Positions 37,101 to 50,100 of a stretch of 64,000 nt of DNA are shown one piece after another. The DNA comes from Nissolia schottii (taxonomy: Eukaryota > Streptophyta > Magnoliopsida > Fabales > Fabaceae), in contig QANU01074441.1 in the NCBI GenBank assembly GCA_003254905.1, positions 1 through 64,000 on the forward strand, in the 5' to 3' direction. A program made the position numbers and the translations under genes. The notes under the pieces are model-generated. The model saw only the letters and a list, made by a program, of their open reading frames with translations. It ran no database searches and was not told the origin of the DNA. Numbering within the stretch: the first letter of the stretch is position 1; every line of letters begins with the position of its first letter.

Positions 37101-39222
37101 TCGCATCCCTACCTCTGACCACTCCAACCGGAACAGCAAAACCCACCATCTTCCAACAACCAAAGTTCACACACCACCAGAATCTCAACCTTTCTAATTT
37201 TTAAATTCTTGAGAGAAAAAACTCAAATCACAAAGGGTGCGGAAGAGAAATACATCAACCACATTAGCACAACAAGAATTTATCAAAAACATAGATAAGA
37301 TACACAAAAAACTTGGTGATTTGACATTTAATGTGTACAACTCCCATATGATATGATCAACTTCAAATGAACACTTGAATGAAAAATAGTATCCATGGTA
37401 ACGATAAAGAGAAAAATGGCACATCCACTATCTTCCTTCCACCACCAAAATGACATACCCACTTCTTCGTTTCCTCCCACCACTTCTTAATCCCCATCCA
37501 ATGGAGAGGAGGAGGAGAGGGGAAGAAGCAATTCAATTATAATAAAGTCTTTATGAACTATGGTAAGCCTTATTTTTTTATTAAGATGCATGACATCATG
37601 ATATGTAAGGTGTTGTAACAAAAGGCAAGGGTAAAGGAGGAATAGAAATATTGAGTAGTGGAGCAAATGCAACCACTCAGCAAAGCAGGGACAAAGAAGG
37701 AATAGAGAAAATGGGAAAGGAAACAAGTGCAACCACTAAGCCACAATGGAGCAACAATCAGAAAGGGAAAACCGTTATGCCACATGGACACGTGGAGCAA
37801 GATTCGGGAGTACAGGCTGTTAGGAGAAGTGAGAGAAGGAGGTTGCAATCTACAAGGTGGGAAGGCTATACTATGGAGAGAAACATGAGCTTTGCGAGTA
37901 TTCATTCCCCTCCCTGTGATAATTCCTTGCTCATCTCTATCTCTGGTTCTGACATGTGCTATCTACCTCTGTAGGTGAGTGTGAACTCGCCTGAGTGACC
38001 TGTGGAGCACAACCTCATTCGACAGTCCTTTATTCCCCTCGGGTGAGCTCGTTGGGGAGGCTGTCGACAGTGGTGATCGGGCCCGGAGCAGCCCTGTGCT
38101 AGTGACATACATTCCTCTAAATTCCATTCTGCTTAATTTATGATTTTCCTTGTTCATATTGTTACTGTTTCATTGAACTACCTACCTTAAATTTCAGTTG
38201 TTACCTTGTTGATTGAGTTAACTATCTTACTGCGCATTTTGCTACCAATTCTCGTTACAGTTGCATATAAGTGTTTGCCGAAATTAAATATATAAATACA
38301 TCTAACATACTTATGTGTTAAACATTTAACTGAATGATATTTGTGAGAGTGTAAATATTTCGACATATAGTATACTTCAATTGACAACAATATATCTTTC
38401 AAGTTTACATTAATCATAAATCATTGATCTAAATCCAAACTTGATAAGGTAAGAAAGAAACCAAGCCACTAATGCGGGAACGAATTGAGTCAATACTAAG
38501 AGTAAGACAGGTTGTTACTTGAAACAAGTTTATCATCCCATATTTTGACATATTTACAGTAAGAATGGACTTTACTATCTTTATTTATAATATATTTACT
38601 CATTTATGAGTCTCATCCATTATATGGTGAGTGTAAAAGATGAGATAGTAGCTGTATAAAAATTTCTAACAATATGGCATGGCCCAACAGTGCGAAAACT
38701 GCACGATACGCAATATTGACCAATCAAACTGTTCGTGAATGCTATATCTAACTTTCGTGCCATGCAGCATTTTTACTACTATTATATATAACGAAAGGAT
38801 CGAAATTGACGAAAAGTGACGAAATGTAAAAGAGCTTATCAACTTCACGAATGGCTGGTGGAAATCATGGGTAAATAAGGTGGATTCTTTGATGCCGGTA
38901 GAGGCATCATGTCTTATATACCTTTAAAAATATAGAATTTGGTATTATATCAACTTAATTTATGTTTAATTACATAATTTTTTACTTTTTATTTTCAAAA
39001 ATTAAATTTTTAAATTACATGATTATTTAAGATTCATTTATTTTTTTAAATTCAAATTAAAGATTTAAATTTTGAAAATAAAAATTAAAAAAACTATATA
39101 ACCAAACATAAATTATAATTTTATTGCAAACATCTTTAAGATTATTTGACAATGTTCAAATTGACAATGCTAAATTATGTTTTTTTTTTAGGAAGAGGGC
39201 ATGAACAAAGAACCCACCAAAT
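34196..39222. other. 5-kb AT-rich intergenic region with repeat relics
   Basis: No gene could be supported. An unclassified repeat lies at 36057-37112. The open frame 37651-37974 encodes a Gln/Lys/Ser-rich sequence I do not recognise, next to a GC-richer patch (about 37960-38110) that looks like a repeat relic. Confidence 0.5.
36057..37112. repeat. Unclassified interspersed repeat with GGCCTGACCTGTT-like motifs at both ends
   Basis: The left end holds two imperfect 50-bp units containing CCTGTTTAACAAAA and TCA(G/A)(A/G)C...CTATTACGAA (36084 and 36134). The right end holds AGCCTGACCTGTTAAGGGCC and finishes CCTATTCGCATCCCTAC. GGCCTG-rich arrays ending this way are common in legume non-autonomous DNA transposons. 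Ends and superfamily could not be fixed by eye. Confidence 0.4.
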
Positions 39223-39234
39223 AAGAAAAGAATG

Positions 39235-39452
39235 ACTAATTAAATTTTTTGTCCTGTAATATTAAAAAGTTTGTGTTTGTTTCTTCTGTAAAATTTTTAA
39301 TCTCTGTAAAAAAAATTTATTCGTTAGACAGTTGACATGACCGTTAACTTCGTCATGTGCCATAACTCAAAAATTTTAAATTAAACCTATGACTCACCCA
39401 CCCATCCCAACTCGAACTCGATTTAATTTGAATTTTTTAAAAAATAAAACTA
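39235..39452. repeat. Left terminal inverted repeat of the Pack-MULE
   Basis: It pairs as a diverged inverted copy with 40124-40342. The outer 75 bases are most alike; a T/A-rich and C-rich inner part also matches. It abuts the captured gene fragment directly. Confidence 0.78.
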
Positions 39453-40100
39453 ATCTTCACCTTCTTCCTCATCTCCACCTCCTCCACCTTCCTCTCCACC
39501 ACCACCTCCCTCCTCCCTCCCTCCCTCTCCAAAGCCCTCCTCCACTACGCCGCCTCCTCCAACACCACCTCCGCCCTCACTAAGCCCATGTCCCCTACCG
39601 AGACCAGCGTCGTCGCCGCCACCCTCCTCCGAACCCCCCACACCCCAAACCTCCTCATCTACGGCCTCACCCACTAGTCTCCCCTCTGGTACGCCCTCAA
39701 CCACCACAGCTACATCGTCTTTGTCGACGAGAACAACATCCCCAAATTCGAGCAGAGCATCCCGGGAATCGAGGCCTACAATGTCCAGTTCACAACGAAG
39801 GTGAGCGAGCATGCTCAGCTTCTCTCTCAGGCCCGAGACCAGGCCCAACCATCCAACGGGGAATGCAAGCCCGTCCAGAACCTCTTGTTCTCAGAGGGCC
39901 ATCAACGACCTCCCCAACCACATCTACACCGTCCCCTGGGACGTCATCCTCGTCGACGACCCCCGTGGCTATTTCCCGGGGGCATCGGGTCGGATGGCAC
40001 CGATCTTCACGGCGATGGTGCTCGCCCGGAGCAAGAAACCGCGAGGGAAGACCCACGTGCTCGGGCACGATCTGGAGAGGAAGATGGCGGATTCGGTGGG
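39453..40100 (+). pseudogene. Captured fragment of an IRX15/IRX15-LIKE type DUF579 gene
   Basis: The plus strand encodes ALLHYAASSNTT, NLLIYGLTH, LWYALNHHSYIVFVDENN, GIEAYNVQFTTKVSEHA, CKPVQNLLFSE, INDLPNHIYTVPWDVILVD, PRGYFP and GRMAPIFTAMVLARSKK. These are consecutive blocks of DUF579 proteins, Golgi proteins needed for secondary-wall xylan. A TAG at 39675-39677 interrupts the frame and a frame shift lies near 39895. The C-terminal end is missing after HVLGHDLERK. The piece begins near the end of the protein's membrane anchor. Its high GC content contrasts with the surrounding AT-rich DNA. It cannot make a normal DUF579 protein. Confidence 0.85.
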
Positions 40101-40123
40101 GAGAGAGGGAGGTGGCAGTTTCA

Positions 40124-40342
40124 GTTTGTTTTTTTTTTTTTTTTTTTAAATTTAAATTGAATGGGGTTTGGGTTGGGGGTGGGTGGGTGGATTTTAGAGT
40201 TAACAGTTACGTCAGTGCCGTCAGATTCAAATTGACAGGAAGAACTAAAAATTAATAAAAAAAATTGTATCAGATTAAAAATTTTACAAAGCGATAAACA
40301 TAAACTTTTTAATATTACAGAAATTAAAAACTTAATTAATTC
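40124..40342. repeat. Right terminal inverted repeat of the Pack-MULE
   Basis: It is the inverted partner of 39235-39452 and includes a poly-T run at its inner edge (about 40129-40147). It is followed by the second copy of AAGAAAAGAATG. Confidence 0.78.
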
Positions 40343-40354
40343 AAGAAAAGAATG

Positions 40355-41468
40355 TTATTTATCTATCAATATATATTCTCATCTGGTATATATTTTCACT
40401 CCTTAACATTAAACATTTCACTATCTGACCGAGCTTTTTTAAGTCTGGGTGGGGGTGAGAATTTTTTATGCTTAACTTCTTTCACTGACCTAGGTGTTAT
40501 TATACAAGAAATAGCACTACTTATCAGGAAAAAAAAAATAGAGGACCAAAACAATTTAGAGTGAGGAGCACTCTTATACTCATGCAAATTTACTTGAATC
40601 TTAATTTGCATTTAATACTAGAGACAAAACAAAAAAATAAAGACACAAGGACAAAGACAAAGAAAATTTTTATCCCTCCAAAGCACAATTCCGTGACCCC
40701 AGTTAAAAAATTTCCTGTCAAAATTGTGTCCCCAATCCTAGTTTTAGCAAGGTACAACAAATATTAAATTTTATTTTGCCCTCCTGTTCTGTGTCTGTGT
40801 TTCCAAATGCAACCTTATACCGTTGACAGAGGCTTGAGGTAATTGGAAATAAAACAAAACGTTAATGCGGTTAAAAATAGGAAGAGTGAGGATATACAGT
40901 TTAAATAAAACCATCCTTTGCCATGAACAGCACAATTCACATTCCAACCGTTTATCATACCTAATCAAGGGTCCTATTTGGTAAAATTTTGTTTACAACA
41001 TGTCAACATGATTAAATAAAATTCTTCCTAAAACAAATTATGGTCACAGTAAAACCTCACTAGTTAGATTAACGAGGTGTTTGTCAATTGTCGTAGCAAG
41101 TACAAGATGCAGTACGCGTGAATTTTCACTAATTTTGGCATTGCAGCCTAATAAAAGGTTGGCACTATGCAACAAAACTCAACAACATTCTGTCACCAAA
41201 TGCTTAAAATAGACCTCAAGACACGTTTTTTGTTAAATTGGATACTTACATTTAACCAAATTGTTTCATATAAAGTTCCATATTTGACATGTCTATTGTT
41301 AATAAAAAAGAGAGAATATAACAGGAAAGTTAATTGCTGCTAACACTGCTTGTTGAATTCTCAAAACATCAATAATTCTTGCAGCTTGGCTTGAAAATTT
41401 TAATCAAGATCCAAGCTGCAGAGAATTGGGACATTTTTTTTTTTGAGTAATTGACAGAGAATAGAGAC
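40355..41468. other. Intergenic region upstream of the USP-domain kinase gene
   Basis: AT-rich DNA without a supportable gene; the last few hundred bases should contain the promoter and leader of the gene starting at 41469. Confidence 0.5.
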
Positions 41469-43379
41469 ATGTCAAGGTCAATGGCAGAGAAAAAGGTTGG
41501 TGCAGGGCGTGTGGTGGCTGTGGCAATAGAGAATAACAAGACAAGCCAATATGCTGCAAAATGGGCAGTTGACAATCTTCTTCCAAAGGAGCAATGTCTC
41601 CACCTAATCTATGTTAGACAAAAAGCATCTTCCATTTTCTCAACAAGTAATTTTCAAATCTCAATCTTAAATTGCTCTATGCCTATATTGCTTGCATGAT
41701 GAAAAACTTATTTTATAAAGGGCAGCATGCATGAGGCTCTGCCGTGTAGGGTCTAAGAAGGGTAGATGTAGACATTCTTACCTAGCAAGCGAAGAGGTTA
41801 TTTCTAGGCTTATTTTATAACCACTTAAATTGCCCTATGCCTATAATATAGCTTGCATAATGAAAAAGCATGAGGATGGCTCCTGACCTGACTAGTAGGG
41901 CTAGGGAATGGTAGATGAACGCACTTTTATTTGTAAGTTTGAAGACTTATTTTATCACCACTTTTGTCCTTATTCTTTTTTTTTTTTCTTAATTTTATTT
42001 TAGAGATTTCTTTATGCAAGCAAGCCTCCCCCATACTCCATTAGGTGGGAGCCTCGTGTAGGGCTGCCTTTTCTTCCTTTATGCATGCAAGCATGTCATG
42101 TGATGATATTTTAATCAGAATAAGACTACAATGCACACATTATACTGACTTGAATGATTTTGAGTGCAGTGGGAAGCCAATTATCCCTTGATGGCAACGA
42201 TGATGTGGCAAGAGCGTACAAGCAACAAATGGACAATGAAACCAAGGAGCTTTTCGGTTCATTTCGTGTCTTCTGCAATAGAAAGAATGTTAGTTCCATC
42301 TTTCGTCAATAAAATTAAAGAGAAAAAGCGGAAAGAAGTAATAATGAAAAAATAAAATAAAATTGAGCAATCAAATTTATCCCCTTAGGGAATCTGCTTT
42401 TTTTTTTTTATCTCAATTATTTGTTTTTGTTAGTGATTTAGTCTACATTTGCAACAGATAAAATGCAAAGAAATCACGTTGGAAGACACGGACATATCTA
42501 AGGCATTAATAGAAAGTATTACCACGTATTCAATTGAACTTCTGGTACTTGGGGCAGCATCAAGGAGCGGCCTTGTCAAGTAAGTAATTGATCATTCCTT
42601 TCCTTCTCACCAAACATTTGTGTAAGCAACTCTGCATAATCTCGACATAGATAACAAACGCTAGTAAACTAATGCATAATCAAACTAGGAATCAGACTAC
42701 AATTTGAAAACATGTACATGTATTGTATGAGTTTAAAAGCAGTTTTAAGATTATAGAAATAATAACGCAGACTAGAGGTACAACTTAAAAACCAGCATTA
42801 CTTTCAAAAATGAATAGATACTCTTGAATCAGATCTTACTATTGTTCCATGGGTCGCTAGGGTATTTTGTTAGAACATAATACTATTCTAGTTCTTAATG
42901 GGTTATTTATGACAGAAGATTTAGGACATCGGATGTTCCAAGCCTCGTGTCCAAAGGGGCACCTCCATTCTGCACTGTGTACATCATTTCAAAAGGAAAG
43001 ATCTCGACCGTGAAATCTGCCTCTACTACACTCAAACCTGCAGCCCATAGCATCACATTGCAGCAGCAGTCTCAGGTTGCAGAGAGTCCTGAAAGAGTGG
43101 ATACACGCAATCACCCACCGCGACGTACGCTGCTTTCACTTTAATCTTTGTGTCTCATGTTAACTGTATGATATATCATTGGCATTGCTCATAACATCTA
43201 TCTTTTGTTTTGGTAATATTACATTTCTATTCATTTACACTGTCATTCAATCAAATTTTGTCACATCAACAAATACATTTTGACATTCGCACCTACTACT
43301 TCAAAAGCCATATATACGAGAAGATTTGATTGAATGATAATGTAAAATCATTTTTAAACTATCGGTGCATAGAAATAAA

Positions 43380-43416
<37 letters not shown>

Positions 43417-46038
43417 TATGACAGACAACTTTTATATTTCTATGTATTACAGCATCAGCAGAGAAACCAGCATACCTTGCACGCCAACAGCTCCTCAATG
43501 ACGAGGAGATCAAGTAAGTACCTTAATCCTTAATCAGAGTCAAATACAGTTAACGTAAGCATGTGTTAACTACATATCATATTGACTATAATCATTACTT
43601 TTTTTTGAAAAATGTATCAATAAGAATGTGAATGAGTAGTTCTTATTTTTACATATTTGAGAGTATTAATTACATTGATTTAAGTGTATGTAAGAAGTAT
43701 ATTAGACTATTTTGGATTAATGAGAAATTTAATAGACATGATATATAGCATAAAAATAATAAGAGGACTAACATGATATCCTCTGCACAGATCACCGTTC
43801 AACAGACCTGGTAGACCAAACCACAGGCCATACGAGTCCACAGTCTCTGAATCTGATATTTCATTCGTGAGCAGTGGAAGGCCAAGCGTTGATAGAATGT
43901 TCCCTTCATTTTACGACGATATGGACTCTGGATTCATGTCTCGGCTTTCGTCAGGATCAGATTCTGATTCCAGAAGCTTCGGTTCATCTTTCTCGGGGCC
44001 GAAGTCAGTTGATCACGGTGACTACTCTTTCAGCTCACAAGACAGTGGATTTTCGATGACATCATCATCAAGGTTATCAATTTCGGTATGCTCAATGTCT
44101 AGATAAACAAATACATATATATAATCAACATGGTGAACTAATGTACCTTTTCAACATACCTGAGCACCCATGATTTGATGTAGTGATCAAGTTTCTGAGG
44201 CTCTATATATGTGACATGCTCATGAGATAACCTTAAGCCTTAGCAGGGGAAGATTTGATATATGTCTGCTTTGAAATTATAGGATGATATGGAAGCCGAA
44301 ATGAGGAGGCTGAAGCTAGAGCTCAAGCAGACAATGGAAATGTACAGCACAGCTTGCAAGGAAGCTCTGACAGCAAAGCAAAAGGTACCTTACAGATTTT
44401 AATTTTGTCCCTGCAGCATACAATATTATTGACATGCCATAATGTAAATGCAATCTATGTAAAACACATGACTGGCTAATTAAAATAGGAATTATCATTT
44501 GAGGAAAGGTAGCTTACAGCTAACACGGTTGTCCAACAGGCAATGGAACTTCAGCAATGGAAAACCGACGAACACAGGAAAATGGAAGAGATGCGAACAG
44601 CTGAAGAAGCTGCATTGGCACTTGCTAAGAAGGAGAAATCAAAATTTGGGGCTGCCTTGCAGGCAGCAGACGTGTCTATTGCAGAGTATGAAGCACAAAA
44701 AAGAATGAATCCAGAGATGATGAAGTCATTGGGAGATGGTTTCTTACATGGTCCTGCCAGGTACAGAATATATTCTATCGAGGAAATCGAAGCAGCAACA
44801 AAAAACTTTAACCTCTCTCTCAAGATCGGCGAAGGAGGTTATGGACCAGTCTTCAGGTGTGAACTAGATCACACTCCAGTTGCAATAAAGGTGTTGAAGC
44901 CAGATGCAGCACAAGGACGGTCACAGTTTCAGCAGGAGGTATGGAAAATGGCAATGATTTCATCTTCAAAATCACCATATATAACTGCTAAAAGTAAATC
45001 ACTGAAAGAAAGGGGAAAAGTATGGCTTCCTGGTCACTTGAGTTAATCAATGGAACATGGCTAAAGATAGCTGAATCAATAATCAATTTGGCATTTCATT
45101 CATGCAGGTTGAAGTGCTATGTTCTATAAGGCATCCCAACATGGTTCTCCTCCTTGGAGCTTGCCCGGAGTACGGCTGCTTAGTGTATGAATACATGGGT
45201 AACGGAAGCTTGGACGATTGCCTATTCCGGAGAGGCAAATTGCCGGCTCTTCCCTGGCAGCTAAGGTTCCGAATTGCTGCAGAGATTGCTACCGGCCTTC
45301 TTTTCCTCCACCAGGCAAAACCAGAACCACTGGTGCACCGAGACTTAAAACCGGGAAACATTTTGCTCGACCGCAACTATGTGAGCAAGATCAGCGATGT
45401 TGGATTAGCCAGGCTTGTCCCTCCTTCAGTTGCAGACACCGTGACGCAGTACCACATGACATCAACTGCAGGAACTTTCTGTTACATTGATCCTGAGTAC
45501 CAGCAAACCGGCATGCTAGGAATCAAGTCTGATATTTACTCACTCGGAATCATGCTTCTACAGATAGTTACGGCGAGGCCACCGATGGGTTTGACTCATC
45601 AAGTTGCAAGATCAATCGAGAGGGGTACTTTCGCTGAGATGCTTGATCCAGCTGTTCAGGACTGGCCAGTTGAACATGCCATGCATTTTGCCAAGCTTTC
45701 CCTGCAGTGTGCAGAGATGAGGAGAAAAGACAGGCCTGATCTTGGAAAAGTTGTGTTACCTGAGCTGAATAAACTCAGAGATTTTGCCGAAGAAAACATG
45801 CCGATGATGATGATGTTCGGCCGTAGCACACAATACACTCCTAGAATCAACAATTTCTCACACTCCTCATTTTCCTCCTCAGTTCAAGTGAGTCACTGTC
45901 ACCGATCACGCCTCGTTTTCATGACTTATATTCATTACATCAACATCACATTTCATGTTCTTGTTGCAGGAGAGTGAATCTCGTTCACTGTCTGGAATAT
46001 CCGAATATGAAAGCCGTTCTTCAAGCTCATCATCATAG
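41469..46038 (+). CDS. Universal-stress-protein (USP) domain receptor-like cytoplasmic kinase, RLCK-IX type without U-box
   Basis: Ten exons, 41469-41646, 42170-42288, 42458-42579, 42916-43124, 43453-43513, 43791-44085, 44283-44384, 44540-44938, 45108-45887 and 45970-46038, give 777 residues. Residues about 10-165 are a USP/adenine-nucleotide alpha-hydrolase-like domain (VVAVAIENNKTSQYAAKWAV, IELLVLGAASRSG, GAPPFCTVYIISKGKIS). A Ser-rich linker and a coiled coil (about 330-425) follow. The kinase domain has the glycine loop IGEGGYGPVF near 458, Lys479, HRDLKPGN with Asp574, and DVG instead of DFG at 592-594. DVG is usual in this family, so activity is still possible. The protein ends in a Ser-rich tail without a U-box. 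Related proteins act as stress or membrane-associated kinases. Arabidopsis At5g35380 is the probable counterpart. Confidence 0.9.
41735..42060. repeat. Possible SINE-like relics in intron 1 of the USP kinase gene
   Basis: AGAAGGGTAGATGTAGACATTC followed by CTTACC and GAGGTTATTTC resembles, in order and spacing, the 3' half of Au-type plant SINEs. GGCTAGGGAATGGTAGATG at about 41900 and GGTGGGAGCCTCGTG at about 42042 look like pieces of the same family. The match is from memory and no A and B boxes were identified. Confidence 0.3.
43384..43416. repeat. (ATT)n microsatellite in intron 4 of the USP kinase gene
   Basis: About eleven ATT units lie 36 bases before the exon 5 acceptor at 43452. They fall where a polypyrimidine tract would be. 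Confidence 0.95.
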
Positions 46039-47178
46039 GGGAAAATGTAAAGTGTAGGCCATACTACTGCTCTTTATCTTTTTCTTTCATACAATTTGAG
46101 GCAAACTCATTTATTATCAAATGCTCTTTTTCAGTACTCAATACTCATGCATAAAATAAGATGTCTACATTTACTACTACAAGTGCTCTGGGATTCAAGA
46201 CAATGCATGCAGCATCAAAGCTGGCTTGACAACAGAGAACAGAAAGATAACACAGCAATAGGCAGCCACTTCTGATGTCAAGTTCTAGTTTACTTTCTGC
46301 CTCTGAAAAAACTCAGTAATGTATACAGGGGGAAACTGTATTTATTGGATGTATATTTAGCAATTCAATAGGAACCATTCTTTATTTTTTTGGACTTGTT
46401 CCAATAGGAATTGAATATGGACTTTGCCAATAAGTAAAACCCCCGGATCGGTACGAGCAGCATGCAACTTAACTAAATCCATTCTCTAAATTGCAAAAAA
46501 AGTGATTTTTCAAATATCCAAATCCTATCAAAGAACACGATCTCATTTTTGGCAAAGATCAAGCACATAAGTACCACTTTTTAATTTGCTGTTCTTTGAT
46601 AGACATTTATTTCGCAGCCCTGACAACACTTTCCACCAACAGAGTATGGATTACATAAAATCTCTACCTTCGGTTTTCTCGTTGTACACACAATATATAT
46701 ATGAATCACATAAAAGATAATATAATCAGATAATATAATCAACATTAATAAAGACTTAACCTTCAGGGGAGGAAAACTAAAAGAAATGTATAGTAACTGA
46801 TCAATGCAACAAACTGATACTAACATGATAATTTAAGTTCTTATTATTGTAGCTACAGAACTGCACCAGCACTCTTAATACAAGAATTACAAACAAGCCT
46901 GGTTACAAAGATTCTCTAGTGTGAAAGGGCTTGAAGCATTGTGAGTTGTAACAGCTATGATTTGGAAAGAATTGCGAGGTATTCACAATTCCTCACACTA
47001 ATAAATATTTTGGGATAAAATCAAACATGAAATCAACCAATTTTGCCGTATAATAAAGTGAACAAAGAAAGGTGCACTGAATATCAAAATTTCATTCAAA
47101 TTTTCCGGGCATGCTGGGACTAGTGGTGATTTTAAGACAGCGATTCTTCAAACCAGCGGCATCATAAAGTCATATTCA
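46039..47178. other. Convergent intergenic region between USP kinase and biotin carboxylase genes
   Basis: It includes the 3' untranslated ends of both genes. I see no further gene. Confidence 0.55.
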
Positions 47179-50100
47179 TCAGGCAGTTGAGCCAGCAAGT
47201 TCTTTTGCGCTGTAAGCACGTACCATCTTCTGAGGAGGCTGCATTTGTAGAGGACATCAAATAATTTACAAAATCAAATAAAATAATTAGTTTCATTGAC
47301 AAAAAACTATTAAATCAGGACAATTTAGGATAGTATTTAAATTTTATATACTCCAAGAACACAATAGCAAGGATGCTCAACACTATCAGCAGATAGGACC
47401 ATTGTCCTTTTTTTTTTTTTTTAATCATAGACTTACCACTTCTCATCTTCTATACAGCAGTTTGCATAATTCATGGACCTAATGATTTACTTATATAGTA
47501 TCTAATTTTTTTTAAAAAAAAAAAAAAAAAAAGAACCCTCTCTTTAAGGAAGTCTTTTCTAAACATTAATGCCAAGGGCCAAAAAAATTTAAGAGGCAGT
47601 CTCCACAACTTTCTCAATCCTGATCAAGGTCATTTCAACAAGAACTGGAGATTATCATCGCTAAGTTCAATATACAACCATGATGATAGTATTGAAGGAT
47701 CACAGATGATTCTATAGGCAAGTTCTGAAGCAGCTCCAACAAGGAAATATTACAAATTTTAAACCCATTGATAGGGACATAAATATTGTCAGGGCTACGT
47801 AGATTCATACCATTGCCAACTCCTCCTCATGCTTTGGAATAAAAGCGGTATCAACCTTGCCATTTCTGAAATCCTGAAATATAACGAAGATATTCCATAT
47901 ATTCGTTAATTAACTTGAGTTCTTGACACCACCAACAAATATTGTTGAAGGATACCCGTTAACAAAAGTACAAAGACAGTGCACTGACCTCTATGTCAAG
48001 GATAAGTTTATGATAATCAATTGTTGTAGGAACTCCTGTAAAAAAAATTGCCCTTATTAATGACATCATAGAATGTGAAGGGAACACAAACTTTTGGCAA
48101 AAGTGAATTGACCAAAGTTCAAGGGAAAAATATTAGATTTCTTTTCAGCCATTTCTGGCTTCAGGCAGGCATGCAATTCACTTGCACAAAGTACAAGTAT
48201 CTAATGGAATAATCACAATCCTAAAAAGCAGATCATTTTACCTGTGATAATAGTGTCATCAAGTGCCCTTTTCATGCGTTCAATTGCTTTCTCTCGTGTT
48301 GGAGCCCACACAATCAGCTGCAAAATGTTGACAAAGTAAAGACATAAGGGTTTCAAATGAAATGAGCACTTGACAGAGCACATCACAGGGCAAGAAGTAT
48401 ATATTAGATCCTGTTCGTCCAATATTTCAAACCCCTCTGCTTTTACTTTTTTCACCCATTGATTCTTCCCATGTGTCTTGTGTGGGGCAACAAAAAGTCA
48501 AATACCATGACTTCTAACAAATTTAACGTTATTATCATTCAAGATCTACAACAATTCTTATCTTTGAGGAAGGGGGGAATTAACGTTATCAGCACACCTT
48601 TCCAAGAAGGGAGTCATAACTTGGAGGAACTACATAATCAGGATAAACATGACTATCCATTCTGACAAATGGACCTCCAGATGGCAAGTATGCTGTAATT
48701 CTTCCTGTTGTTTGAGGGAGAAAATGCCTTAGTATCAATAAAAACTAAATAAAATAACAATAAAATGCAATAGACTTATAGGATGTTCGGTTTTCCGTTT
48801 GAAAAGCTCCAAACCATGGTTTTGGAGTTTCAAATGGAAATCAAAATATGCTATTATACCTGCATTAGGCAATAGTGTAATGTGTTTCAAGCAAATATTA
48901 CAGACGAGGAAGCTGGTGTTAGAATGTAGTTATTTGTTACATCTTAATAGATGATAATGATACATCAAGATACCTGGCCCTGGTCTGAATCCCTTAAAAG
49001 CATCTTCAGCATTGATGCGGCATTCAATCGAATGTCCTCTAAGCACAATATCCTCCTGTAGACAACTTCAATTAGAGCCATATACTAAGTAATCAAAAAG
49101 TAAAAGATCTCCTTCAGTACCTGTTTGTATCGAAGTTTTTCTCCCATAGCTACACGAATTTGCTCTTCAATCAAATCAACAGAGGAAATCATTTCTGTTA
49201 CTGGATGTTCAACCTGATCCCATCCAAAACTCACAAAAATCAAATGGCAAGCATAACATATATGAAATTATTGTCAAGGCTCATATCATATTAGACAAGG
49301 ATATTAGAAACTAGTTTCAACCTGGATACGAGTATTCATCTCCATGAAGTAAAAGGAACCCCGTTCATCCAAGAGGAACTCAACTGTTCCAACGCCTATG
49401 TAACCGATAGATGCAGCTGCTGCAACTGCTGCATCTCCCATTGCCTTCCGCAATTCTGGGGTCAATGCAGGAGATGGTGCTTCTTCCAGCAGTTTCTGAT
49501 TACGCCTCTGTATGAAAAGTCACAGTCAACATTGACAGTACACGTAAAACAAGTTCCAGTTTTCTGTATTTTTATCAAATATGTATGTCTGCTATTTTTC
49601 TACCCAGTAACAGCGGCACTGGATATACATGTCAAACTAAAATAAATTAAAACTCTATAAAATAACCACAGATGAAAATGAAAGTTACATTAATTACAGC
49701 AAAAAAAACATTACTTTAATCAGTCACAGTGCAGAGTGGTAAAAAAGAGGATTATTTCTATAAAATAAGCACTGATGAGAATGGAAGTTACTTTAATTAC
49801 AGCCAAAAAATATTAGTTTAATCATTCACAGTGCAGAGTGGTAAAAAAGAGGATTATACTTTAGTGAGAAACACACATTTCGTACACACGTTAAATAGAT
49901 TATATATAGTTTACAGTTTAGAACTTGGGTTCAACTGGGTCAGAAATTAGAAGTAGTTTACTGAACAACGATTTTTATGTGATGTTAAATGTTATTTTAA
50001 TATGGTCAAGATGAGTGTTGTAAAGGTTAATATAAATAATTAATATGGCAAACTACACATAGATACAGGCAGATGAGAAATGTAGGAAGTTAGTTCTTAG

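Larger units (their letters stand above)
39223..40354. mobile_element. Pack-MULE-like element with captured IRX15-type gene fragment
   Basis: AAGAAAAGAATG stands at both 39223-39234 and 40343-40354, a target-site duplication about as long as those of Mutator-like elements (9-11 bp plus possible chance matches). The element proper is 39235-40342. Its first and last roughly 220 bases are inverted repeats: CTGTAATATTAAAAAGTTT and TGTAAAATTTTTAATCT occur on the left and, complemented, on the right, as do the inner CACCCACCC blocks. No transposase is encoded, so it is non-autonomous. The interior, 39453 to about 40100, is a GC-rich, intronless piece of a DUF579 gene on the plus strand. The arrangement is that of a Pack-MULE. 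Confidence 0.82.

Noticed and set aside
37651-37974. 108-residue plus-strand frame
   Set aside because: Composition is low in complexity and no family or splice context was recognised; kept only as part of the intergenic description.
39450-39848. Minus-strand Gly/Glu-rich frame
   Set aside because: It is the shadow of the Pro/Ser/Thr-rich start of the captured DUF579 fragment on the plus strand.
44440-44539. Possible extra small exon before exon 8 of the USP kinase gene
   Set aside because: Exon 7 ending ALTAKQK joins directly in phase to AMELQQWK as in relatives, so no extra exon is needed.
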